From Aphelocoma coerulescens (lineage: Eukaryota > Chordata > Aves > Passeriformes > Corvidae), in NCBI RefSeq assembly GCF_041296385.1, contig NC_091023.1, positions 12,462,924-12,526,923 on the forward strand: a DNA stretch of 64,000 nucleotides, in the 5' to 3' direction. Below the pieces are notes generated by a model that searched no databases, was not told the DNA's origin, and saw only the letters and a list, made by a program, of their open reading frames with translations. This document shows positions 36,001 through 49,200 of this stretch, piece after piece (the first letter of the stretch is position 1; each line of letters opens with the position of its first letter). The translations under genes and the position numbers were made by a program.

Positions 36001-39000
36001 GATAACTATGTTTTGCCTTGCCTATTGATCTTATAGAATATTTCATATTTTCCTATTAATCCACCTTCTTTTCAAACCTATGCCTACTGAAGAATCCCAT
36101 GAGACACATTACTGGAGAATGCAATAGTCTTTTTTTTTTTCAGGCTTCAGTTTGTTTTGTATTAGGGACCAAGTTTCTGGTTTATTTTAGGTAACACAGA
36201 TTGAAGGAGGAAATAAGGAAATGGCCCTCCTGCATATGAAACTAACTTAAAATATGACAGAGTAAATCTGTATTTGACTACTTTGATGACTGACCCTCTT
36301 TATAAACTGTGACTGCTTAATCTCACAAGCTATTTGTGCAATGACTTTACTAGTTTCTAGTTTGGCAAAATACCCTGAAGACACAGCACTTAAAATTTGC
36401 ACTATGAGCTGAGTCAGCAGCTGCCTAGCTTGAAAGGCAGAGTGAACAGTTCAGCATATTTTCATCAGCATAAACAAGCTGAAGAAACATCATGATCTTC
36501 TCAGAATTATTTATTTTTCCAACTCAATTAGCCCTTTTTGCCCTGCTCTTTCCTCTGTCCCACCTCTTAGCATAGATGTGTTGTGGAGACAGGCACTGTG
36601 TGCTAGCTCCATGTCTGTGCAGCGCTGGTATAGCTCTGTACCAGCAAGGGATGCTCCTTGACATCATTCCAATAAAAAAAGTTACTGGCGGTGAGATTCC
36701 GGAGATGGCTGATGAATTTTCCAGGACTAATTTTGACTTGTCAGAATATGATAACTCATTGGTTGAGTAGGCAAAACGAATATAGCAGTAAATCCTTGGT
36801 TAAGCATAGGTTTGTGTAAAACCTTGTGGTTCATGCATCCGTTTGATCATCAGTCACCTCTAGGAACAGTTAGTTTTAAAGCAAGGTGACTGTTTACAGA
36901 GCTTGGTCGATCTGCAGCTTTTAGGCCTGTCCCTAAAGGGTACCACTTGTTTTCGCTATACCATTGCTTGGACTGTGTTCTGGTCAACATTTACTGACTG
37001 TTCTGGCTGTTAAAGCCTTGCTTTTCCTACCCTTCTCCTCTTTTAATCTGTGTTTCTGATTTTGTTTTTACTGTGTTTTCCTCCTTGGAATCCTGCTGTG
37101 CATCCTCACCTGCTGGGCCAAGCAGCAGGCTGTGGTGGTGCCGTGTTTTGCTTGCTCCAGAAGAGTCTAGTTCTGGGCACACAGGGACATTGTGGTGAGA
37201 GTGTCATATGAGACCACAGAGAACCAAACCCAGCAGTCCAAGGAGCAACATGGCTGGAAGAAGGTGGGAATGGGGAAGGAAAATGAGCGTGAGCATCCTG
37301 CTGGCACTTGGCAGCCCTTTCACACTTGTCTCATCTGGAGAGTCATGCGTTCCAGGGAGGGCCGCGGTCTGCCTTCCCCTGTGGGCTGTGTAAGATGCTG
37401 TTGCTTTGGAAACTGTCTGTGTATTCCATGTGCCTGTGACATTTGTGAGGGTGAGCAGAGTGTGATCTGGCAGCACAGCTCCTGGGGGACAAGTGCTGGG
37501 AGCTTTGATGGAGGGCATGTCCTCTGTGCAGGGTCCTGCTTGTCACCGCTATGACAGCCAGGGCCGAGGAGGGCAACGCATTGACTCCGCTGAGAGTGCT
37601 GGTGTGAAGATTTATCCTGGCTCTCCTTTGGAGCTGCTTTGCATTGTGCTTTGGGTTTGTTTCTAAATTTGCAGAACAGACACACTGTGTAGGTGACAGC
37701 ATCACTGAAACCCAAACCTCTCTGCCCTGGCCTCAGGCCCAGCCATGAGAGTTCTGGAGTGAGTCACAAACCACCTGGGTACCTCACTGGGGTGTGGCTG
37801 TCCTTTTCAATTAAAAACCTTCCAATTTTTAAAGTTTTTGTCTACAAACTTTCTAAGAAAAGTCATCCCAAAAGCACACACTGAAAGTGATGCACAAGTA
37901 TATGGTGAAGCAGTGCTTCAGTTTAAGCTTATGAATGCTTCATCATCAATGTATTCAATGCACAGCTTGGCTGCCTAAGCAGCTGTCAGAAAACAAAAGT
38001 GCTCTAGAGACTAATACACTCTTCAGGCATCATTTCAGATTATGTAGATAATTTAAGCTTAACCCTTCAATGCTTTAATAAGATTTAATTTTTTACATAT
38101 TATCACAACAGGAATGAACCTTTCTGAATGATGCCAAAGGCTGGATGACTTTTATTATTAGTTTCAAGTAACAGCAATAGTTCGTTTTGATACTGTGTCA
38201 ATATGTTAGTATATATGTTTTATTCCCTGGTCATGTATGCCTATAATGTTTCTAGTCTGAGTTTTGTTTGCAACCTTTTCTGTCTGATTTTTTTTTTAAA
38301 TATCAGAACATATAGTATGTTGAATGAGGTTCTATACTATTTGTACCAGGTAAAACTTCAAGACGTTTTATTTTTTTGGATGTAACTGCACAACCTAAAA
38401 TGTTAGGACTACCATCAAGTACAACCAGGTAAAAGAAGAGATAATTATTTTCTGCCTGAATGATACTGCTGGGGTCACTAAAGAGACAACAACTTTTATT
38501 ATTTTGTTTTAACTCCAGGCACCTTATTCTCTTTTGATTGTGGTTGCTGGTTTGCAAACAAGGTGCCTATTGTACTTCATATCCTGTGAGTGTCTTGTTA
38601 GTAATCTATATAGACTCTAGTCTTAGATTTTTGATGCCATTTCCTGAAGCAGTAGTGGACAGAATTTGTCTAAAAAATATTGATGAAACAACAAAACTCT
38701 GTCCTTTTATTGAAAAAGATAATAGAGCTCTGAGCAGCCAAAACACGCATGGCAGTCTTCTCTTGTGGAAATATATAAAGTCATGCTGCCATAATCAAAG
38801 CTCTCTTTGTTATTACAGGGTGATATTCTTGCCTGTACATTTAAGAGGAATCTTACTGCCTGGCCTTATATAACATGTGGGAATGTTTCACAGGTAGCTC
38901 CAGTATCATGCCCACTAGTTAAAATGATTGCTGATCTTTAATCTTCAGTTTTTGATTTGAGACATGGTGAGTGTTGGAAGTCACATACCTTGATAAGCTG

Positions 39001-39552
39001 TTATAAAGGTTAATTACGCTTTATTTTACTTTCTTGAAAATATGTTTTATTTTCTGGTTTGAAATTTCCAGCTGCTGTCACAATGGGGCATGGTCCTGTA
39101 CAAAATGTGTTCCAGTGGGAATATTTTTGGGACTAGAGTTCAGTACATTAATGCCTTTCCTCTAAGGCGAAGTCAGGAAGGAAATATGTGAGAGACTTGC
39201 AATAGGTAATGTGAATCGGACAAGGAAGGCCACAAGAAGCTGAGTCCAAAATTGGAGGTGAGGAGGGGACAGTAAGAGCCTAGGTTTAGGATGAGCCCTT
39301 TTCAGGCTACTTCTCCATTTTAATTTGATTTGAATTTGTGCACATCTGCAGGTGCCTCACTGGGTGGCTACTGAGGTTCGCGGCATTTTGAAATTTGAGT
39401 TTGAGCTAAGTACAAGCATTGAACTGCAAAATGCCCTGGTAATGGAAAGGTGCCGCTTGTGCCATTGCATTTTTTGATGTGGAAGTTTTCTGAATCTTAA
39501 GGTTATGTACTAAAATTTTCCCACGTTCTGATGGAAAACCCATTTCTTCTGC
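30001..39552. other. Intergenic sequence, no gene recognised
   Basis: About 9.5 kb. The 37100-37650 stretch is clearly more GC- and CpG-rich than its surroundings. It produces overlapping ORFs on both strands (120 codons +, 131 and 120 codons -), which is the pattern of stop-codon scarcity in GC-rich DNA rather than of a gene. A pyrimidine-rich tract lies at about 31260-31330. AT-rich blocks near 32700-32860 and 38000-38110 look like possible conserved non-coding sequence. No transposon, RNA gene or splice-supported exon was recognised. Confidence 0.7.
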
Positions 39553-39612
39553 ATATCATTTTACAATTTGAGTTGGAAGGGAACTCAAAGGCCATCTAGT
39601 TCAGCCCCTGTG
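39553..39612 (-). mobile_element. CR1 LINE 3' end (minus strand)
   Basis: The + strand reads ATATCATTTTACAATTTGAG, then TTGGAAGGGAACTCAAAGG, then CCATCTAGTTCAGCCCCTG. This is the reverse complement of a CR1 3' terminus (TGGACTAGATGACCTTTGAGGTCCCTTCCAAC followed by ATTCTATGAT units). The tail octamers are degraded. Beyond 39612 the match to CR1 fades, so only a stub of about 60 bp is called. Confidence 0.8.
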
Positions 39613-41332
39613 TGTGACTGTTTTGTGGAAGCTAGTATGGAGGTGGGTGTAATTCACCTACGAGGTTATACAGAGTGTATACTACTTTTGAAACACCTGT
39701 TAAGAAGCCAGTGCTGGTTTCCTTCATTTCAGAGATTAACAGAGGGTAATTGTTCTAAAGAGCATGATAGTGCAGCGTACTTCAACCTGTGATCTCTAAT
39801 CTGACTGGACTGCAAGTGAGCACAGAGGCGTCAAAACACTATCTGTGAAATGTTTGCCAGAAACTGAAGTGCTGACAGGTTTAGCTGGAATCTGGCTCCT
39901 GGTGATTGTTAGCACTTGCTGGCAACAACAGCTACAGATGGCTAGAAATTGCCAGCAAGCATTTTTAATGCTGAAATTATAATGCTGTGAACCAAACATT
40001 TTCTGTTTAGCCTGGTGATTGGTACTGTGGGGTTCATGTTTCCAACAAAGAATGAGGACTACAACCACTCTAGGGCAAGTCAAAGCAATGAGATCTGACT
40101 CTGCCTCCCTTCCACTCTCCCTTTCCCCTGTCCAGTTTTGAGGTTTCGTAAAGGTTTTCAGCATGCATATCCAGAATAGAAAATTATTTACTTGCTGATG
40201 CTAATAGTGAATGCCTTTAGTTTCCTGTTTATTTTGGAATTGTGTTGGTACAGGAATGGGCAATGGCAATTTTAAATATGCTCAGGTGTTTTAAATGAGA
40301 GTTCAGGCTCTTACTCTACCACCTTTTCAAACTAATAAAAAACTAGCAGTAAGTGAGGGGGAAAGAAAAGGAATATGTATTATGAGAATTGCCTTAGACA
40401 CTTGCATATACTTCATACATTACATTTCATCTTGAGAAATAAATATGGTGTCTCTCTGGTCAGAATCTGTTTTACAGAGAGTTCTACCTCCAGTGATTTC
40501 TAGTTGGTTAAGGAAAATGTAATTCATTATTGGTTCAGCACAACTGTAACACACAGGATACATTTTTGTCTGTGCACAGCTGCTTGGTACCTTAGCTGCA
40601 TCATGCCTGACATTCAAGAACGTTGTGAAAATACAGAGCAGGTAGCTATTTCTATGAAGTAGGTCTGTATACATCCACATAGTTCTTTCTCTTTGGCCTG
40701 CTGGTTTCTCATCCCCTGGCATGATCCTCTTTCCCAACAACTTCTGTTTCTTTCATTTCCCCCTTCTCAGAAATTCTTATTGTAGTAGCAGTGCCTCTGG
40801 CAATAGTTCTCCAGTTGTCTTGCTTTGATAACATCACAACTTCCCCGGGGTGTGGTTTTTTGATGCTGACTTGTGACCTGCTCCGTGTATCAAGGTCACT
40901 CAGCTGCCCTGCCCACGCCCTGTCCTCCTCGGGGCAAGGCAGCATTGCCAGGGACTGGAAATCTGCCACTCGCTCTGGTGGTGATTCCTGACCCAAACAG
41001 GTGTGCTCTCAGATCAGTACATCTCCCCCACAGATACATCTTGCAGGCGTTGTTTAAGGCTGGCTCCCAAAATCCTATAGTTTTCTGAGGAGGAAAGCAG
41101 ATCCTATTAGAGTGCTGAATGGTTTAGTAATTGGAATTGTCCTTCTCTCCAGAAGTTCTTCACAGGTCATGAGAACCATCAATAATATAAATTTGCCTCA
41201 CTTAAGCACTGTTTTATCAGTGATTTCAGGCCCACATGGACTGCATTTTTAACACAATTACGAGTTCTAATTTTTATATGACGGAATTTGATTTCTATAA
41301 GGGAGACTGGAATTCTGTTACGTTATGCCACC

Positions 41333-41334
<2 letters not shown>

Positions 41335-41363
<29 letters not shown>
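41335..41363. repeat. T29 homopolymer
   Basis: Twenty-nine consecutive T. The right flank (read on the minus strand as upstream sequence) has no AATAAA within 30 nt and no recognisable retrocopy, so it is not called a poly(A) tail of a processed gene. Confidence 0.9.
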
Positions 41364-44300
41364 GGAGGAGTGTTAAATAGACAAAGACGTATAATGTTGA
41401 GTTTTAAGTGCATTTACATGTGTAAAACATTTCTGTACTGTACTTCTAGCTTTACATCCAGGAACTAGTGCTGCAGCTTGATCCAGCAAGCATTGAAACA
41501 ATGCCTAATATTAAAAATGCTCATGGCCAGTTGAGATCAGCAAGGATGATCTCCAGTTGAAATAGTTTCCTGGATTTGGTCCAGGGGGGCAGACAGGGGT
41601 GAGTGTTTAACTCCTAAGAAAAAAAATGCTTCAGTTGCCCTGATGTAATTCCATCCCCTCTCCCCACCTTTGTCAAGCCTTGCCATCTGCAAGGGTGGGA
41701 TGTGACACTGTAACAATAGCAGCACGATCCTTGCAGTCCTTAGCTCTCATGGACAGACGGAGATTTTAAAAATTGCTAAGGGGTTTTCATTGCAGATCTT
41801 CCACTGGAATCCAGTTATTCAGAACTGCAGATACTGTTAGGAAGTTGACAAAATCATTTGGCTGCACTGATGATTAATTTATAAAGGGCTTAAAGGCATT
41901 AAACCAGTGACCTGGTAAAAATCATTGGTGTCAGATAAAGGGATGCCTGCATTAACAGAGCTGAGGCCTTTTAACAGCTTTTAGAGGAAAAGTATGTGTT
42001 AAAAGCATGCTAAAAATGTGTTCAGAGAACAGGGCAGCCAAAGTAATTTGCAAAGAGAAATAGTGTAATATTTTTGCATACAGGTTTTGATTGTTGCAAA
42101 TACTAATCTAGGCCTACAGGAGCAATGAGAGATGAAAGCTAGAGAAAAATAAATTCCCAATCTCTGTTTTTATAGAAAGACTGTTCATTTTTCTTTATTA
42201 TTAAATGCTTGGTAATAGGAAACTCATCTCTTGCAGTTTTGGATCCTTGCATCCCCTGGAGTCTCACTTAAGTTATTCCCAGAAGAAGTGGTCTGTCTGA
42301 GAATTGTGCCTTTTAATAAAGGGGCCTTATTCTGCAATTTATTTATACTCCCTGAAACTATTTGGTGTTCTGATGTTGGTGGTTGTCTTATCGCTCACAG
42401 CTGTTAATGATATTTAGGTAAAGAATTTATGTAAACTCTTCACCACTCAGTCTAGACAGTAATGTAAAAAATTAAATAATTTTGATTTTTTAGTAGGATT
42501 TTGTATGTTAAATTCTGCAATTCCAAAGACATTTCGGAAGGGAAACTTTTTTTGAAAGCGTAACCTAATCTCTCTTGCAAAACAGTTGAAGAAACTAATA
42601 TTCTTTGAAACATTTGCCTCAATACATCAGCATGACTTCTCAAATACTTTGGCAAGCAGTAGTCCAAACTGGCTTTTTTAGGAAGGAAGGTAGTCAGCTT
42701 GCATTTATTTACAGATTGATTGTGTCATGGACAGTGTTGGATAGGGTCTGTCAGGGTTATTTGCTCGCAGGCAGGACTGTATCATTGTGACAGTACTGCC
42801 TCACATGTTGAGGTTAATATTATCAAGCTTTGCAGACCTGTGCATCATAGAAAAAACCATCCCCAGTTCCTCAGCACTGCCTATTCAGAAGATACTGCAT
42901 GGGAATCCTGCTCCTCTCCAATGGTCATATTTTGTAACTTTCTGTCTTTTAAGGTTGTGACTGTCATAACAGTACTTCTTCCTTTGCATTTAAAATAGAC
43001 TGGGATAATGTAAGTTTTAAGCAGTAATTACTACTATATTGGATATCTTGTCTGCTCCAAGGAAAGATCACACCAATTAGATTTTAATGATTATATGTAA
43101 AATTAAAGCCATATAGAAAATGCCTACTGAGATAATCAGTTATTGCAAGCAGGGAAGAAACAGCAATTCATGTTTGTGGTGGTTGAATGACCACATTGTT
43201 TGCCTGAACCTGTGCCCAGTTTCTACTATTCAACAATGCTGTAACAGAATATCAAGTCTTGGGCAACCCCTGCAATAAAAAGAGGCAATTATCGCAGTGA
43301 TGCAGTTAATGAATGACCTTGCTGCTAGAAACAATCATTACAATTAAACATAGCAAGGTTGTTCTTTTGTTTGTTTTTTTTAAACCCTTCCTTCTTCAAA
43401 AGTAAAGTGCCTTTGGTTTTAGGAAGGAAATAATAATCAGATTGCAACTGAACTGTAAATGAAATAGTGGATTTCCTTTACTTTTAAACACTGCTGCTGG
43501 CTTGTGTTCATTAGCAGACAATATGCATTTGCTGCTGTTCTCTAAAGGATTTTAGCCAGTACATAGCCAGCAAATCTAGAGTTCATTTTCTAACACAATC
43601 TGTCTTGGGACACTGACACTGAAGATACATATCCAGGAGTTATTTTTCAATTATATTATAGGCTTAGTCAGTTCTCTTCTCTGCCCTGCCTTCTCAGTTC
43701 CCATTTTTTGAGCAGTCAGCTTGGTGACAAGGGTGAAGAACTCTTTTGAGCTAAAACCAGCTATTTACTTCCTTGCTAGGAGAAAGCTTGTGTCAGTCCA
43801 AAAGGTTCTACAATGAAAGGATACTTTTGCTTAAATATGCCTGTATTGCAGTAGATAATTTTGCATTATCTTCCTACAGATGGGAAATGGAGTCATTATG
43901 TCCAGTGACATTGCCTAGATTGAAACACAAGATGGATGTAGCTCCTTTTTTATTTGTTCTCCTAATTGAACCATCCAATCCCCAAAACACTGTGGAAGTG
44001 AGAAACAGCACTCCAAGGAAATATTAATTGTGTGGATTATAGAAAAATAATTACAGAATTATTTCAAATGTCAGTATTTAGTTCACTGGATCCAAGTTAA
44101 ATAGAAGAGTAGCAGAATTAGGAGTTTTTGAGGAAAACATCTGTTTTTTATTGTGCTTGAATGAAACTGCCTTTTCTAAACTTTTCATTATATACTCTGT
44201 GCATAATGTGAGGGATTTTTTTTGAAATGTAAATGGTAAAATGTAAAGGTTTATATTGAATGGGGATATTGTAGTTGGCACAGATGAGAGGGTTTCTGAG

Positions 44301-44864
44301 ACAGTTTTTGCCCATGAAACATTGAAACTGACTTTCTATCCTCATTTAAAATTAGTTTTGTTGTTGAGGCTGAGCAAAGTAAAAGTGTGACCAGATGCAT
44401 TAATTTATGAATAGGAGAAAAATATTTTACAATTTTACTTTTATTATGAAGGTAAAGTGGTGACTTTTAAATACATGAACCCATAAAATCCTCACTGGAT
44501 AAGTTCTCTCCTATACTATCCTGGTAAAAATTATCCTGCTTAGTATGTGCCAGGCACCCTTATGAGACAATAACCTGACCTCTGTGTGTTGTCTCTAGAT
44601 GAGATTTTGTATATGTTCTTTCACGGAACATTGCAGTCAGGGTTTGGGTTATAGCTTCCCATGGTAATCCTTCAGAGGAACCTTCTGTCAAGAGGATATG
44701 TGGTTTAAGGTTTTTTTTTTAAAAATGGAATATTTTGAAATGTTTGTTTGTGCTGAGCAAGCACTATTCTAGGCTAAGTTTTAGAGGGCAAAAATTGTCA
44801 TGCTATGCACCATTGTCTAAATTTAGCAATTACTGAAATAGCACTTGGTTGCAATCTCCTCCTC

Positions 44865-44881
44865 TTTTTTTTTTTTTTTTT
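44865..44881. repeat. T17 homopolymer in a pyrimidine tract
   Basis: Seventeen T are flanked by CTCCTCCTC on the left and CTCTCTGTC on the right. It is a simple pyrimidine-rich repeat of about 35 bp. Confidence 0.85.
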
Positions 44882-46205
44882 CTCTCTGTCTTTTTTAAAA
44901 AGCATATTCAGGCTTTGGAGAGCTGAATGATTTTTGAAAAATTCTTTCAGTTTGTGACAGCCACCTGCTCTCTTGGTCATAGATTAATAACACCTGACCA
45001 AGCATGAAAACATGCTGAGTCCATCTGCCTCTCCCCATGCAGGGGGCATTGCAGTGTTGTTTTATTATGTCCTTAGCACAGCATCCTGTTCAGAACTGTG
45101 TTATCAGTCCTGTTCAACCAGCTCATTGGAGAGAACGTGGGATCTGTTCACACAGCACCTTGGAAACAACCTTTTTATCTGGACTTCTTTTGCCACAGTG
45201 CTGCCAAGTCCTCCGCTTGTCCATTATTTGAGAAGAGTTTTATTGTTAATATTCCCTAGAGATTCTTATTGAGCCTCTTTCAATGAGCTGCAGGGATGCT
45301 GGCTGTGTTTGTTGGACCATGTCTCGTAGGACAGCCTATGGGCTATATGTTCTTGCTTAGTTCTGAAAAGTGCTAAAATATGTTTTCAATTTCAAGCACA
45401 AAAAATGGTCCTAGTGAAATAAGTACTAGGATGGAACAAAAGCAATCACTAAATTAAACTTCTATTGTTATTTAAAAATAAATTTAAAAAAAAGAAAAAA
45501 ATTCCACTGAGATACCTGTAACTGGCAAAGTGTATGAACAAGTGATGGCTTACATCTGCACAGAAGATCTTTCTTGAAATAGTAATGATAATTAATACCT
45601 TCAGGTGCCATCAGCCTGTACTGTACTTATATAATACCCAGCTGTATAATTAAGTGATCTTATTTTCAGCTTGATCCTTTCTTTTTCCATAATTATCTGT
45701 TAAAATCTTACACTTGTGAAGCCTGACACTTGTGTTAAGCAGTGCAGTTAACCCTGGCTTAAGCCATGCAGAACTGCTCTCAGTGTTAGTTCAAAAGTTT
45801 AAGTTCCTTGGACCAAAGGCCCCTTCCAAAGTGCCCTGTTGTTCCAGAGCAGATCTTGACTGGGCTCTTGTGTACTCTGACAATGCTGATGACTAACTGG
45901 AGCTCTGTGTTCCATAAAAATTTTCCAAATCTGGGTAGAAAACAAGGAAACAGATGAATTAGTTTGTAGGAGCTCTTACAAATAATGAAAGCTATAAGTC
46001 AAAGTCATATTCTAAGGCTGTTAAATCTGAACCACAGTGTTGAAAGAAGACAGCAATTGGAAAGGAAGTAAATACCTGCCCATTTTTGGAAGACTGTAAC
46101 CCCTGTCATGCCCTATTTTTTAAACTCATGTCTGTACCAAAATTCCTTTTTGATGAAGAGAAAAATATAATTTCTTTTAAATGAAACCAGAAATTACAAT
46201 AATTT

Positions 46206-46224
46206 GGGGGGGGGGGGGGGGGGG
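46206..46224. repeat. G19 homopolymer
   Basis: Nineteen consecutive G are followed by CAGGGGG. The tract can form a G-quadruplex on the + strand and is prone to polymerase slippage, so its true length may differ from the assembly. Confidence 0.9.
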
Positions 46225-49200
46225 CAGGGGGTGTGGTTTAGAAGGACGTATGCTGATGTTTCTTTATCAATCCAATCTAGTTTGTAGGTAATAGAGGGAC
46301 TCTGAAGGGATTTATCTTTCTCACTGTGCACTTCTGCTTTTCACATTGCTGCTCTTTGGAACTTTTAATGCTCAAGCTTGTGAACAAATGAACATTTGGA
46401 CACAACCATTGTATGTGGTTGTATCTCATGCTGATTACCTATGTCCAAAGATTTTGCTGCTGTTCTTTAAATGCTAGGAGAGGAGGAAAAATTACTTTTT
46501 GGGAGAAAATAAAATATTTTGCTTGACCAAAACCAATCACTTGATTTTTAAAAAAGTTAATTCATTTGTGGAAGTAACGTTTGAAAGCATGCATATTCTT
46601 TTGTATTGAACCTTCTGTTTTTTGTCACCTCTGATCAGAAAACTTATTGTACTGGCTTTGTTTGGGATAGAGTTCAAATTACTAATATTATGACAGTAGC
46701 CTAACTGAAGTTCCTAAAACCAGGAGAAGTTAGTAAAGAAATGTTGGTGGCATATTCCTGCGTCTGCCCTCACTTAGATTTGCTGCATAGCTGCTTTTAT
46801 AGACAGTGGAGAAAAGAGACCATTCACTTATAGGGAACTTCACTGGGGAAAAAAAGGTGATTGAAAGAAAAATGCAATTACAAGGAGTATGAGTAAGGCC
46901 ATTTTTAGACAAGTACTATTGTTCAATATAGAATGGAATATAAAAAATAATTTTCTCCTCACTTTCACCACCTCTTTAGCAAGCCTTTTGTACTGAGAAT
47001 TTACAGAATTAAATTCTTTTGACAATGGATTTCATTTAACTATAAAAAATTAAACCAGTTTCTTATAAGGTTTATATTATGCAGTGTCGCCTCTGCTAGA
47101 CACAACTGTTCCTTTTCTCTCCTAACTCTCACTTCTCCTCCTCTCTTTTTCCTTCCTCTTTATGGACTACTCCTTCTTCATCTTAAACAGGTGACAGCTG
47201 TATCTGACACCAAAACACCTTCTTAGCAGTCCATGAGTTTATGTAGTTTGCAGGTTTGCTTTCAAACTCTTTGTTTGACTCATTGGGTTTAGTAAAATTG
47301 TAAGTGGAAATTAGATATAGTTTTGAGTAACCTTTAGCTGCCTTGCAACACTCAAAGACTATTTTATCCCCTGCACAAGCTAAAATATTCTCACTTGAAA
47401 TAATTGTCACTATTTGGCAGATCACAAGGAAAGCTGCTTGTTCAGTCTTGAACTGCTCTAATTCTCTGCCTGTGAGGAGCTATTTGCCACACCTTCTTCA
47501 CGGTGGGAATGAGGTTTACAGCCTGCATCTTCTTTGTTATCTCTACAAACATACACTGAATGGCCAGCTTTTGTTGTCATGATCAAATACCACAAATATT
47601 TTTTTTATATGCTTGTAGGATGCAGATACTCTTATAATTCAGTTCAGAGGGTCTTTGGATTGGGGTTTGATTTTGGAGTATATTCTGTAAATTTGGTTTG
47701 CTAGCTATATAAATCATCTATTATGCCCCTTCCAAAATTATTGTTTACTAAAATCAAGGCTTTTAAATTAGAAAACTATACTTGACAAAGCAGTTATGCC
47801 AAGGAACCTATGAAAATGTCAAGTCTTCTCTGCTTGGGGGCTTGTATTTCATGATCGGGCTCTAGAGTGTTGACATTTCAGTCTGGGATCTCACTGGCTG
47901 CCCTTGGCTGAGGCTGCAGGCTCTTGGCACATCCCCCAAACACATCCTCTGTCAGACCCGTCAGACTTCAGTTGCTGGTCGATCTTCTTGGCCCACGTTT
48001 TCATCTGTGCAAACTCATCACGGATCTTTATCCTCTGGTCTACTGCTGCTCTGCAGTCTTTTTGCTATGCATGGGAGCCTGTTTTGCAACTAGGTGAAGA
48101 GCTTGTATTGTTTTACTTTAAATGAATGCTTTCCTGGTTTCATTCTTTATGCTTTCTTGTTGCTGAACTGCAGTCGCTGTGGTTGTAGTACAGCTCCCTG
48201 TAGTTTCTGATGGCAAGGTTTTTCTACAGAGAAAGAACCTCTCTGCTTTGTTTTGCAGCCATCTGTGGAAAAATATCTCACTGTTATGAAACATATAGTC
48301 TGGGATTTTTTTCCTCTCACTACCTGTGGCCTTTTCAAGAATGTTCTTATTTGTGTAAGCAGAACTTAACCATCAATTTTGGCACTATTTATCTGTTGTG
48401 CTCCTACATGCAATGTTCTAAGTGACACAAAAACAGATGTGCATAATAATAAGGGGATTTATCACCTAGAGTTTGATGTAAAGAATACTTTAATTATTCT
48501 AGTTGGTGTAGAATTACTGTAAGAATTAAATTTTTTAAAGAATGAAAGACATATGCTCACTTTAGAAAGTATAAAGTAGTGAATTAACACTTGAATCGAG
48601 TATTATCTAATCTCTGCCTCAGGGTCAGAATCTGGTATTCCTAATTACACTGATTATGAGCTGCCTACAGGTAAGCTGTAGAATGAAGTACAATTCCCTC
48701 TAAGGAAGAACTGTAAAACATTGCCCTGAGATAGTAAATGTAAGCAAGAATTGCACGGGTATTAATCTGACATGCAGTTACATTGTTTTAGGGAAATCTG
48801 TCTATCTTGCAGTTTCTAGATGGAGGAAAAGTCCAGCAAAGCACTCAGACGGTCTGCCATTTTTCTGAATGATTGCCAAGGATTATGTCCCTCTTTTGAA
48901 ATGATCTACAAGTAATTCAAACTGATGAGAATGCGAGATGTGCCAAATGATTTGGCAAAATATCAGGTACCTCTGAACATGGTGGCTCCTGCTGACCTGC
49001 TATATAGAATGACACAATGTGGTGTGACTGACACTGCATAACATTAAGCAGCATGTAGGAAATTGGAAAATGCAGTGTTTTCAAGGCCAAGGTACCAAGG
49101 AAAAATGCGTTTTTGATGGATGCCTACTTAAAAAAAATCTTGCTGTTTGTGAAATGTCGTTTTGGACTTTTGCTGTATTGGAGGAGAGAGAATGGATTTT

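Noticed and set aside
36576..36770. Short ORF with CCAATAAAAAAAG, considered as part of a retroviral LTR R/U5
   Set aside because: No U3 landmarks, no terminal TG...CA pair, and only the AATAAA word supports it.
37192..37715. ORFs of 120 codons (+) and 131/120 codons (-)
   Set aside because: They overlap on opposite strands in a GC-rich patch, with no domain, start context or splice support.
40420..40996. Two adjacent minus-strand ORFs (106 and 95 codons), considered as a retrocopy
   Set aside because: No recognisable family, no poly(A) tail and no consistent frame between them.
41335..41400. T29 run as the poly(A) tail of a minus-strand retrocopy
   Set aside because: No TTTATT (reverse AATAAA) close by on the right flank and no recognisable gene sequence beyond it.
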